A stretch of 64,000 nucleotides of DNA from contig OX337236.1 in NCBI GenBank assembly GCA_946965045.2, positions 3,286,001-3,350,000 of the forward strand. The letters run 5' to 3'. This stretch comes from Epithemia pelagica (lineage: Eukaryota; Bacillariophyta; Bacillariophyceae; Surirellales; Surirellaceae). Made by a program: the position numbers and the translations under genes. Under the pieces are notes generated by a model, which made no database searches, was not told where the DNA came from, and was given only the letters and a program-made list of their open reading frames with translations. Positions 32,301 to 42,017 of this stretch are shown here, in pieces; the first letter of the stretch is position 1, and each line of letters begins with the position of its first letter.

Positions 32301-33361
32301 AACAAAGTGCACACGACGAGTGCCTCTTTTACCATGGTAAATGCGTATACATTTTGTATACGGACGATTCCTTATTGTTGGGTCCCGACAAAGAAGAACT
32401 CGACCGGTTGATTGTTACAATGGAGAATAGTGGTCTGAAAATGACCTATGAAGACGGAGTCAACGATTTTCTTGGGGTCAACATTGACAGAAAAGAAGAT
32501 GGCACCATCCACTTGACTCAACCACATTTAATTGACTCAATCCTCCAAGACCTTCACCTTGCCGCAGAATCAACAAAGAAGAAAGAAACACCGGCACCAA
32601 CTACAGTACGCTTGAGACAAGACCAAGACGGGAAAGCATTTGATCACCATTTCCATTACAGGTTGGCGATCGGGAAACTCAACTTCCTGGAAAAGAGCAC
32701 GAGACCAGATATTAGTTTCGCCGTCCACCAATGTGCTAGATTTTGCGAAAACCCAAAAGCAATTCATGGGAAAGCCGTCAAACACATAGCACGTTACCTC
32801 GCCGGAACACGAAAGCAAGGAGTGATACTCAAACCCGACACCACGAAATCTTTCCAAGTATTCGCCGACGCGGACTTTGCAGGAAATTTTAACAAGCTCG
32901 ACCACCCAAACAAGGACATGGCTCGGTCTCGAACGGGATTTGTGGTCTTCTATGCAGGTTGCCCCATCCTCTGGCAATCAAAACTGCAGTCAGAGATAGC
33001 CTTATCAACCACAGAAGCAGAGATCATCAGTTTGTCGCACGCACTACGTACCGTCATTCCGTTGATGGCCATCACTCGTGAGATGAAGGATTTGGGGTTC
33101 CCTATTCTCTCTACGACGCCCAATATACACTGAAAGGCATTTGAAGATAACAGTGGTGCAGTCGAACTCGCAACGATATACAAGTACAGACCCAGAACAC
33201 GGTATCTGTGCACCAAGTTGTTCCATTTTAAATCTTTTGTGGAACGAAAAGAGATCGAGATTCACCCGTGCGCGACAGACGATCAGACCGCGGATATCTT
33301 CACTAAATCGCTCAACGAATCATCGTTCGAGAAACATCGCGAGAGTATACAAGGATGGTAA
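29366..33361 (+). CDS. pol: Copia pol polyprotein, with one in-frame TGA
   Basis: Same frame as gag, 36 nt after the gag TGA. From the ATG at 29366: protease active site near residue 114 (KVLIDNCATASITND); HHCC-type pre-integrase domain (HHRMGHLSMAK, CKVPVCTACMFGKA); integrase D423 (SVDQMI), D496 (HADNGIF) and E531 (GMAERRIREL), with D and E 35 positions apart; reverse transcriptase with YTDDS at about 998 (YTDD instead of YVDD) and QVDYVLAYTQA; RNase H with FADADFAGN and LSTTEAEI. TGA at 33131-33133 falls before KAFEDNSGAVELA, the conserved Copia tail, which stays open to TAA at 33359-33361 (FTKSLNES, ESIQGW). A 30-residue hydrophobic stretch opens the frame (LVYTVLVTILLSSYTMLCYG). Confidence 0.88.
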
Positions 33362-33388
33362 CATCGACTCTACTCGGCCGAGAGGGAG

Positions 33389-33858
33389 TGTTCAAAATAA
33401 TGAGATATGGTCAGTGAATGAAGAAGTGCGACCAATATTCGGAACCGGCATTCGGAAGTAGAAGATTCGACCGACAAGAGACGAGTACCATCTTACCATC
33501 GTTATTCCAAACAGAACAAATGAACCAATGGGCCGACCAAGTCTCATTTAGAGCAACGCGACATCAACAATAACGGCCCAAACAAGTCCAATACATAGAG
33601 AAACGAGATCCTATGGCATCCCATAACTGTCGTCGTCTAAACATTCTGACAGGCAAGAACGGGCTGGACGACAATACATAGGAAACCAAGATTGCAACAA
33701 GATCGCAAAAAGATCTCCAATCTACCTTATCCAACGGCCGATGATCCAACGGATCACAGCCATCGCTACGAGTAGAAGTAAAGACTAAGCACACAACTTA
33801 ACTTTGTTTTACACGGGTTGAGCTCGTTCTTGTTGCCCACGGTAGCAGGAAAACAACA
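33389..33858 (+). repeat. 3' LTR of the Copia element
   Basis: 470 bp, paired with 27552-28021; preceded by the purine tract and followed by GAATGC. Confidence 0.92.
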
Positions 33859-33864
33859 GAATGC

Positions 33865-34215
33865 AGGCGTCTGCTGTGAGCTAATGCAACACGGGAAGCG
33901 AGTCAGAATGGGATGAATGACATGTTCCTTCTGGTCCATCATGTCGTCAGATTCTTCTGTTTGGTACTTGTACTTGTACTTGTACTTGTGGCCTTGCTTC
34001 CTTCACTATATACCTGATGAGTGATGCCCACTCACATCATTGGATCAAGAGAGGACCACTGTCTCACTCTGTTTTGTTGTTATTGATGTGAACAGTCCGT
34101 AGGCCCAAGGCAAGAATGGTGTTCCATAAATGGTGTTGGTCGAGATGACTCAGAAACTAGGGATATCTACCCAGTGGATGTTGGATTGTCGATCTGTTGG
34201 ACCTCTTCGTCATAG
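33865..34215. other. remainder of the interrupted kelch upstream unit
   Basis: Continues the block seen at 23960-24240 and 44985-45300 (CTAATGCAACACGGGAAGCG, CTTCTGGTCCATCATGTCGT). A TACTTG microsatellite at 33965-33986. No gene. Confidence 0.5.
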
Positions 34216-34452
34216 GAGGACCTCTTCATCACAGATTGGGATGTCGATCTCTCTCCCTCTCGTCTCGTCGTATCTTACATACTTTTCTTGGGGTCATGAA
34301 ATCTATGTGCGATTGATTGCCCTTCATCATCGTACGCAGGACAGGCACAACTTTCCTGTCTCCACACATCACTCTCTCTCCTCTCCTCGCTGCGAAAGCT
34401 CAATTGCAAAGCTGTCATTTCTCGTCGACGTTGTTGTAAAGCGCCGTTGACC
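34216..34452 (+). promoter_or_regulatory. type-B kelch upstream region (copy 2)
   Basis: Same words as before copy 1 (AGGACCTCTTCATCACA, GGGGTCATGAAATCTATGTG, CGTACGCAGGACAGGCACA), now in front of a pseudogene. Confidence 0.5.
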
Positions 34453-35620
34453 ATGACAACGACACTGCAAAAGCAAGCATTGCAGTCGGGCCTTGTCTTA
34501 TTTGACGAGACACCAGAATGGAATGAAGACGACTGGCCTCTTCTTGAGGGTGGATGGCGTGCAGGTCATACTTCGCTCGACTTGAGCATACCGATAACAA
34601 CAAGGAACAAACTGTCGTCGTGATGGGAGGACATCAACAAGGTCAATGCGATTTCAATTCCGTTCTTTTATTGAATCTGGCAGACCCAGACAAGCAATGG
34701 CAAGAAGGACCATCAATGAACAAGAAACGTTCTGGACATGCCGCTGCTGTGTGCAACGGAGCCGTCTACGTAATGGGAGGATACAACGATGAAATAATTG
34801 TGATGGGAGGATTCAATCAAGTTCCATTGGATTCTATCGAAAGAATTGATTCCAATGATTTGCTGCAATCATCTTTGACAACCAGCACCACACATGAACG
34901 TCATTGGACGACATTGACATGTCGATTATCAACGGGCCAAGATGGATGTTGTGCTGTTGCGGTGCATGATCGATACATTGTTGTAATGGGTGGCTACAGC
35001 GATCATGATTTGTCGTCAGTGGATATTATAGATACAAACAACCACACTGTCACTGCGGGACCAAGCATGACTGTTCCTCGATCTTTTTGTTCCAGTGCGG
35101 TCGTTGGCCACCGCATTTTTGTCGTTGGAGGTCATAACGATGAGCATGTCAATCTTGCCTCGGTGGAGTACGTGGACTTTGCAGAGCCCTGTGACAGTGA
35201 TCAGATAAAAGAGGAGACTGGTTCAACATTCATTCCCCTCTCGTCCGCTTGGATCACTCATTCTGATTTGGTCCTTTCCAATGCACGAACTTCTTGTGCA
35301 ATGGTTGCCGTGGGATCTTGTCTGGTTGTTGCAGGAGGATGAGGCAATTCAACCGTGGAAGTCTTGGATACACACTTCAACCGCGTGTGGAATCTTCCAC
35401 CATTCGGAAATCACCGTGATGGCTGCAATATGGTGACTGCCAATCAAGTTGCCGTGATTGGTGGTGTGTACAATTTTACCTGTGCGACATTACCACTAAT
35501 GGATAGGAATTTGTGGTGCTTTCGTTGACTCTGTGACCAGCATCCAAACGGATGGTATCAGTCTCTGGATGGACTGAGCATCTAACATGCTGATGTTTCT
35601 CCCTTTCCTACATCGACATC
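34453..35620 (+). pseudogene. kelch-repeat gene, copy 2 (broken)
   Basis: The start matches (MTTTLQKQALQSGLVLFDET). A deletion near 34575 shifts the frame. The new frame (34620-35342) carries four kelch units, then meets TGA where the others have TGG (GGAGGATGAGG, 35340-35342). Beyond it homology continues (STVEVLDTHFNRVWNLPPFG) with a missing codon and a second TGA where the others read CGA (CGTTGACTC, ~35524). Residues in the second blade are duplicated (VMGGYNDEIIVMGGFN). About 100 bp (34972-35072) are identical to copy 3. Confidence 0.88.
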
Positions 35621-35823
35621 AGCTCGTAAACGCGCAAGGTCCAATGGAGTTTATTTCTCTAGTGGTTGACTTGTTTTCAACGTTCGATTGCAATCCTAGG
35701 ACCTAGTATTATAAGTGTTTACTCAAGAGTAGAAACAATATGTTGCAAGATAGAACATGCTTGTATTTTGTGAAAGGCGGGGAAAGAACGACCCGATTTG
35801 TGTACCTCTACAAGTGGTACTAC
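35621..35823. other. post-kelch sequence paralogous to 59815-60042
   Basis: Matches the region after copy 7 (GATTGCAATCCTAGGACCTA, GTGGTACTACG) up to the Harbinger insertion point. Confidence 0.6.
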
Positions 35824-35826
35824 GCT

Positions 35827-35858
35827 GAAATTGCCTTTAAAGCTGGTTCCGTCTCGGA
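35827..35858 (+). repeat. left TIR of the Harbinger element
   Basis: Begins GAAATTGCCTTTAAAGCTGG; reverse complement at 39021-39052 with 3 mismatches. Confidence 0.85.
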
Positions 35859-36057
35859 CGAGAGGCTGCCAAGAGATCGGCCAATAACCTGTCGAGTCCG
35901 AACGAGAAGTCTGGCTAGTAGTCATAACACAACCTATCCTAGTTAATCATTGCCTTGAAGCAGATAGTGTTGACAGTCCATAGCTAAAACCTGAATTTCG
36001 ACAATGGCTAATTTCACTAGTATCTGTTACGACTATGGACTATGGATCTGTGGACGA

Positions 36058-36985
36058 CTAGGATGGATCTGTGTAGTCAACGGAGAAGAGTTTCTCTCCA
36101 TTGTTGATGGCAAGTTGCGAGACGATAAGGATGACACGGAAAGCACGGCCATGGGACGCAATGTCATGCCGCCACATTTGACGCAGACAACCCCAGTCCT
36201 TGAACCGTTTGTTGATGGTTTCTTGTCGGCTTTGGACTCGTTGTTACATTTTCAGATTGTCTGCTGGATTGCTGAATCCAGCTGGGCACTTGACAAACTC
36301 AGGATGTTCGCCACGGTAGCCATCATCAGCCTCGACCCTCTCATTGGGGTCGAGGTGTGACAGAAGACAGTCACGGAAAATTGTGATGTCGTTGTGGCTG
36401 CCAGCAACGTAGGGCCCATTCAACCACACGACATCCCCTGTCAAAATACACAGCCCAATTTCATATCTGAGGGCACTTTTCTTGAATTTGTGGCTGTAGA
36501 ACTTGCGTCCGTTCTCAGCCACCCGAAAGTCTGTCCCATCAACACTAATGAGGCAGTCATTCCCTTTGTCTAGCTTATAGCGGTTTTCCCACACTATCTG
36601 TAAAGCATTCTCGGAATGTTAGACAATGAAACAAAAACAAACAAAAACCACTGTAGGGAGACTTACCACTTGACTTTCAAGGTGGACAATGGCATTAATG
36701 AAGAGCAATGTCCATTTCGAGAACGTGTTCCTGTTGACACCACCAGCAAGAGTGCACAGGCACCAAGTCGGACTCCACAAGAGCGCACCACAAATTCAAG
36801 CAAACAAGAATGCCACACCCAAAATACTGCCGAAACATCCGCTCCTCACTTTGGACGGTCCCCTTTTTACGGCGGAACAAAAGGAAATCGTTGCTCCAGA
36901 TCAACCGGGCATAGTACAAAAAGTCTTCAGGGTTTGGGGCAGACCAGCGTTGCCGCTTGTTCCCCTCGGCATTCGACGGAGCCAT
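36058..36985 (-). pseudogene. Harbinger (DDE_Tnp_4-type) transposase
   Basis: The start ATG is at 36985 (MAPSNAEGNKRQRWSAP). Exon 1 runs 36985-36667, then an intron at 36598-36666 (69 nt, GTAAGT...TTTACAG), then exon 2. Spliced, the join reads FINAIVHLESQV-IVWENRYKLDK. The DDE domain is clear: CLISVDGTDFRV (first D), VVWLNGPYVAGSHNDITIF (second D), ERVEADDGYRGEH, and the C-terminal RQETINKRFKDWGCLRQMW. Damage: a frameshift and probable deletion near 36790 in exon 1 (LVP to LWCLCTLAGGVNRNTFSKW), and an in-frame TAA after NPADNLKM (~36245). It ends at TAG 36058. Relatives cut and paste elements into 3-bp targets together with a Myb-like partner. Confidence 0.85.
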
Positions 36986-37359
36986 GATGGACAGTTTTTG
37001 TGAGAAATCTTGAGGACGAGACACGACTTTTAGGTAGAAATCGTACCTTTCACGATTCACGCGAGCATCGATTTCTCCTTTCTACTTCTACTAGGGACTA
37101 CAACTGTGGATTAGGGACCGTTCCCCACCGAAAAATTTGAACGGATCCATGTTGATTTCGTTGATAGTGTTACATAGGCAGATGACTATTCATTCGTGAC
37201 CAATATAACACCACTCTCTAGACCTGTCATATTGACTTAGCACGTACATGTCCATTACAGATTAGACAAACAACCGATTAAGCGTAAGAAAGCGGGCCGG
37301 TCAGTTGGATGGCACGTGTCAATAATTAATCTTGGTCCTGATGTCAGAAATCTGGTCCC

Positions 37360-37450
37360 GATCTCGGAATTTGGGTCGATCTCGGAATTCGGGCCAGATC
37401 TCGGAATTCGGGTCGATCTCGGAATTCGGGCCAGATCTCGGAATTTGGGC
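37360..37450. repeat. 5-copy 18/19-bp tandem repeat
   Basis: Units begin GATCTCGGAATT(C/T)GGG and alternate in length 18, 19, 18, 19, 17 (a 37-bp dimer pattern). It lies inside the Harbinger element, in the shared upstream region of its two genes. Confidence 0.9.
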
Positions 37451-37644
37451 TTTCCGTTGAACGGACCAATTATGTTTTTTCAGTTACCGCGCCTGCTTGC
37501 AATGCCGTGTGACTGCGAGAGGGAAAGTCAACTCGTTTCTGATTGCAAGCGTGCCAGTCACACAAACACAACGGAGTGCTCAGAAGAAGAACTTCACGTC
37601 GTTGTCTCGCAATCTCTTGCCATCATAAATTTTGTCTCAATGAA

Positions 37645-38883
37645 ATGAAAGTGGTGCTACCGACTGACAGAGTACCTGCTTGGAGTAAGAAAGACGACGC
37701 CAAGCTCGCTGAACTCTTTCGCTAGGGTCCAAGCCATGGTGGAATTTCAAGCAACGACACGTCCGTTAACACTGCGAAGAAAGTCCTTCTCACTCACTTT
37801 CCCGAGCGCTGCAAGCCCGACGTCCACAAGGCATACAAGAATTTTGGCCCTCTCTTTTGCGAAAAAGCCAGAGCCTGGAATATTAACCAGACTTTGACAG
37901 GGGCACGGAAAGCCCGAGCTGGTAAACGACGTAAGTGCAAGTGTCCATTGTTGAAAGTTGCTTCATGATTCTAACTACTTTCTTTCTTTTGTTATAGAAT
38001 CAGCCGTTGCTGCTGAAGAGCAAAATTGCCTAGAGGTTAACAACCTTGTCGAGGACGAAGCCGAGGAAGTTGAAGACGGAGACTACAGTGGCGCTGAGGA
38101 GGAGGAGGACATCTCCATTGATCTTGAAGAGGCGTCAGTTGAATCTGGTGCAGCAGAAGAAGAGGTAGAAGACAACAACAGCGAATCAACAGCTTCAGCA
38201 TGGAGGAGGCGGTTCAAGCGTTCAAAAAGATGGGCCTCACCCCGGCCAAGACACCTAAGAAGGGTGGTGCTGGTGCTGCTTTCAAGGAACTGGTAGTAGC
38301 GGCTTCATATCCCTACTGTGCATCTAAGTTTGAGAGTTCTAATACTCTGTTCTGTTCTGTGGACATGTGTGTCCCAGGAGGGTCCACGAAGACCTACACT
38401 CCGGGGCTGGTGGATGATGGCATGGCAGTCCAGGTCGATTCTGTTGTGCCAAACTATTTCTTCCAGAAAGGTCGACTGTTGGCGGCGCATCCTGATCTTG
38501 GGCAAGCGGACCATAGGGTCACAGAGTTCAAGCAATTCTGTGACCGGGCCAAACAGGAACATGCAACGTATGAGGGTGGCAAACCAAAGTTTGTAGCGAA
38601 GCAGAAAATCAAGTTACCTTTCAAGTGTGTGAAGGAAGATATGCAATACAAACTACAAGCCTTCAGTTCGAAGGACAAAGACTTCACCAAGGAGCAGAGG
38701 GGTGCTGCCAAGATGTTTGTTTTCTCGATACTCCTCAAGGCCGCCAAGCAACCGGAACGAAAGCGTGCAAACCAAGGCACGGCACGGACCATCGCCCCTT
38801 ACAATGATTCTGATGACTCCGATGTCCAAGAGGTGGATGTGGATGAGGATGAGATAAGTCATGATGGTGACTACCAGAACTGA
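37645..38883 (+). pseudogene. Harbinger-associated Myb-like protein gene
   Basis: From the ATG at 37645: VLPTDRVPAWSKKDDAKLAE (Myb/SANT-like start), an in-frame TAG at 37723-37725, then HFPERCKPDVHKAYKNFGPL. An intron at 37931-37997 (67 nt, GTAAGT...GTTATAG) joins GKR-Q-SAVAAEEQ. An acidic region (EEEEDISIDLEEASVE) follows. Near 38200 the good frame shifts by one to MEEAVQAFKKMGLTPAKTPK and stays open for 227 codons to 38883. That C-terminal part (LVVAASYPYCASKF, RGAAKMFVFSILLKAAKQ) could still be made alone. In this transposon family the Myb-like partner helps bind the transposon ends; that role is from family knowledge. Confidence 0.7.
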
Positions 38884-39020
38884 ATTTTGACCTACGAGAA
38901 TGTCGCCTCCCCTAAATCTTGGTGGAATGATGTTTGGACTAACGACCTAGCCTTTTGGGACATTGACGATACCTACTACGAGAAAGGCTAGCTTACGTAG
39001 ATAATCGATTAGTAGTGCAA

Positions 39021-39052
39021 TCCAAGACGGAACAAGCTTTTAAGGCAATTTC
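39021..39052 (-). repeat. right TIR of the Harbinger element
   Basis: Reverse complement of 35827-35858 with 3 mismatches; followed by GCT. Confidence 0.85.
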
Positions 39053-39055
39053 GCT

Positions 39056-40394
39056 TCGGCCATTACCCATTTATATCTGTCAGTTGTGGGACAGTGCCAC
39101 AACCGTGACTGTGCAGTCGTGAGACCACACTCTAAATAACACAGAATGGATTGCTAGCTGTGGCACGGAGGCCACCAACCAATGAGAGGAGCAGGAACAA
39201 AAGCACGCCAAGGCAAAACCTTGTTGGACCTGACGTTGTCGAGTTTGTATGGAAGTAAGGAGGGAGGACCATGTCATATCCAATTCCGACATGATGGCCA
39301 AGAACAGGTTGTCCCTTTCGGAGGAGAGTCTCCGCGCTCCAATCACAATGCCTTCTTCTACCTGATGTTGCATGTGAATCACAATACGTTGCTGCACTTG
39401 ACATGTACCATAGTAATGTGTCATTTGCCCGATATGAAAGGTCGCCACACTTGGATCATCCGCAAACGTTCTACGGGTTCTTCTCGTCGCCTGACTCGCC
39501 ACGCTTCGAGAATCCTAGTACCGAGATGCCTGGCTTGCATCACTTTTTTGCGGGTCATTGGTACTTCCCTGTGAAAATGCTTTGAATTTCTTTGTTCCTG
39601 CGCCCGGAGGCAACCTCGTATCAAACCAATCTTCCGTATGATTGTGTTCGTCTTCGGTCATTTATTCGTCAAAGTGCTGTCCGATGGCAAATGGCTTCGT
39701 ATCAAAGGTCAACACAGATGCACCGTCCACTTCGGACTCAAACGGACCACCAGCATTCCCATCTCCCGCTTCCTCCGATGGCAATGGCAAATTATGGTTG
39801 CTCCATGCCGTCTGGCGACAGGCCACTCTCTTCCACGACAACGCTTTCCAAGCACAAATGAAACACTTGGAATTTTTATCCAATCAAGTCTATCGGGAGC
39901 TCCATCTGTTGGTCCAATGACGAAGAAACCTGCGACTGTGCTCGATAATTTCCACCAAGGCCAAAATACCTTGCCGTGGAAGGCGCCGCCGACTCCGCCG
40001 ACGCTGAAGTAGTAGGTTTTTGGTCCAAATCAAATCTCCATCGGGGCGTTTGCATGTTTGGTAGCAGTTCTCCAAAGTCCCAACGTCCCAAACACTTGAA
40101 CCATGGAAGAAGGGGATCCGACTCGAGAAATGTACGCACACAAGATGGAACACAAGCGACCAACGGGTGCCGCCTTGGGTAATAGCGGTTTGAGCAACGA
40201 GTGCACAGAGGACTCGTCCTGTGTGTCGCCCTTGCTGCTGTAACAGAGAAAATTGGTTGTTATGTTGGTGGTGCAACAGGAGAAACTGTGTTCTCGTACG
40301 GTGGTATGCAGAACTTGTCGGACAGTATCCATGGCTTGCCAGGGTTAAATCAAATCTTCCATTGCATCGGCCTAATCCATTGCATTGACCAATG
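39056..40394. other. post-kelch block paralogous to 60050-60430, then decayed sequence
   Basis: GGAAGTAAGGAGGGAGGACC (39252) and CCCTTTCGGAGGAG (39313) recur at 60313 and 60370. On the minus strand, protein-like words such as NKWSSR/PIDLIG and SFVLGKRC appear in broken frames. No intact gene. Confidence 0.45.
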
Positions 40395-41110
40395 CCATGG
40401 TGGTAGATCCCACACGAGACGCTTGTTGCGCCAATTCACGAGCCATGATATTTCCAGCAGCAGTATCCCAGTGTTCCAAAATAGCTGCATCGGTCAACTC
40501 GGACAGCAAAAGGTTTCACCGGGTAGGGTACTGGTTCGAATCAAGGCGGCCAACAAACAATGCTGCATTACGGCGAGGGGAGAACGAACCACGGATGCAT
40601 CGTGTCGAACTTGGAGGGTAAAGGACAATGCCCAGACACTGCTTTCAATTGCCTCTTCAGCCTCGACCTAATCCTCCTGAGACAAGGCTTGACAGCGACT
40701 GAACCGTGGGTGTTGTTGCTCCTCTTTTTCCTTCTCCTCGTTGCCAGTCTTTTGTGAATGTCCGCATGGGAGATGCCGGATGGAGTGGTACTTTCAATTG
40801 CCTCTTCAGCCTCGACCAAACGTGACAAAGGCCACAAGGAATCAATCGGGTCTTGGACCGGACTACCAAATCCAGCAAATGACTTTGCAGTTGTCGCCCA
40901 CCACGTTCCACTTGTTCTTGTCGTGTGAGCTCCAAGTTGGTGGGTGGTGCCAACAGTCTTGTCAGTGGTGATCTCCAAGCAGCAGCAAAAGCCGAAGAAG
41001 AAGCATGGCCCCATCCATAGAACTCCAAAGACGGAATGGAGCCGTCATTGAGAAGCAAAGGGAAGGATGCAGTCTGTGGACTGCGGCAACCGCACCGAAA
41101 GTACTTCAAT
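40395..41110 (-). pseudogene. decayed minus-strand gene (unknown family)
   Basis: Read in successive frames, the minus strand gives coherent protein: FYGWGHASSSAFAAAW and LTRQEQVERGGRQLQSHLL (41020-40880), then after a one-base shift GFGSPVQDPIDSLWPLSRLV (40870-40810), then EAEEAIESSVWALSFTLQVR after an internal duplication (GTCGAGGCTGAAGAGGCAAT occurs twice, near 40650 and 40800), then SELTDAAILEHWDTAAGN (40505-40450). At least two frameshifts and a duplication separate these, so it is no longer one open frame. I cannot name the family. Confidence 0.45.
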
Positions 41111-41768
41111 TGAACTTAAACAAAAGACGGCGACGGCCACAGACACATTGTGGTGCTGATTGCTGATGGTATCTTTTTTGTCGTTCGTTTCGATGGATAT
41201 TCCCCCAAACTTTGATGTGGAGTCCCCCTCCCCCAAAGTCTGCGGAGTCTCTTCCAAATCTTGGTCGCGGAATGAGGACAGGAATTGCTCGCAGGCGCGC
41301 CGACCGAGACGAGCCCGGTCACTCTAAAATATCGATTGATGTCGCCAAAAGACGACCACTCTTTAATAGAATCTACTGCTACACTCAATGGGAAACAAGG
41401 CATCTACGGTATCATCCCAACGGCAACGGCGTTCGATCCACGGCCATGGCAGCCAAAGAATGATCATCCCAATTGGCAGTCTAAACTCATGGCAGGTATT
41501 CCTTGGGGAACCTCCAACCACACTCCCACTGGCGCAACAGATGGACCCATGACATGCATTGCGCAACCTGCCGGTGCTTTTTGTAAAAGACGCCTAGCCA
41601 GGTTGCCAAGGTCAACAGTTTACAAGCACCGTACCATGCCATGTCAGCAGCAAGTGGCCTTGGCCTTTTGATCCGTTGTATTACTGGGGTTCTTGGCGAG
41701 AGACACCACGACCCATGGCAAAAATTGCAGGATGACGAAACTGACCTGAGATGGAACAACAAGATGAA
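41111..41768. other. repeat-derived spacer before kelch copy 3
   Basis: Contains a block shared with 57360-57660 (GGATATTCCCCCAAA, CGCGGAATGAGGACAGGAAT, GCAGGCGCGCCGACCGAGAC). Minus-strand words APVGVWLEVPQGIPAMSL and RRLLQKAPAGCAMHVMGPS suggest another gene remnant. No intact gene. Confidence 0.45.
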
Positions 41769-42017
41769 GTTTATTCCGGTATCCAAAAACACTTCCACGG
41801 TACTCCGAACAAGAATGCGTGATCTTCGTCATTGCGTGGCTACCGTCACGATTTGTCTCCTGACGAAAGCGACTCATCTTCGGTCTATCCATTTCGTCAA
41901 GTCAGTCGTGCTTCCAGTCCGCACCCATCAGCATCACAACAACAGAGCAGTCCTACGTGCCTCTTACAAGGCAGTGTCTCGATCCTCATAAATTCGCTGC
42001 CGTCATTGTGTGGAACC
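41769..42017 (+). promoter_or_regulatory. type-A kelch upstream region (copy 3)
   Basis: Conserved before copies 3, 6 and 7: GTTTATTCCGGTATCCAA, GGTACTCCGAACAAGAATG, GCGTGGCTACCGTCACGATT, GTCAGTCGTGCTTCCAGTCC and GATCCTCATAAATTC about 30 bp before the ATG. Promoter/5' UTR role is inferred. Confidence 0.55.

Larger units (their letters stand above)
27552..33858 (+). mobile_element. Ty1/Copia LTR retrotransposon, 6.3 kb, recent insertion
   Basis: Two 470-bp LTRs (27552-28021 and 33389-33858) begin TGTTC and end CAACA, and differ by eye at only about two positions. GAATGC is duplicated on both sides. The internal part encodes gag and pol in the Copia order (protease, integrase, reverse transcriptase, RNase H). 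A purine tract (AGAGGGAG, 33381-33388) sits directly before the 3' LTR. The base after the 5' LTR is CGCTTCCTCTG, which does not show the usual TGG start of a tRNA primer site. It interrupts a kelch-array repeat unit. The gag zinc finger and domain order fit diatom Copia elements. Confidence 0.92.
35827..39052. mobile_element. PIF/Harbinger DNA transposon, 3.2 kb, decayed
   Basis: Terminal inverted repeats 35827-35858 and 39021-39052 match at 29 of 32 positions (both begin GAAATTGCCTT). GCT flanks both sides (35824-35826; 39053-39055), the 3-bp duplication expected of Harbinger. It carries the two standard genes of the family in divergent orientation: an IS5-like DDE transposase (-) and a Myb-like protein (+), both damaged. 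The paralogous locus after kelch copy 7 reads GTGGTACTACGCCTTGGCCA near 60030-60050, without the insert. Confidence 0.85.

Noticed and set aside
33131-33133. TGA in pol as a selenocysteine codon (Copia relatives often have Cys near here)
   Set aside because: No SECIS-like structure was recognised downstream, and two other TGA codons occur in the same frame; nonsense or readthrough is simpler.
37360-37450. CRISPR-like short repeats
   Set aside because: Head-to-tail units without unique spacers in a eukaryotic transposon; an ordinary tandem repeat.
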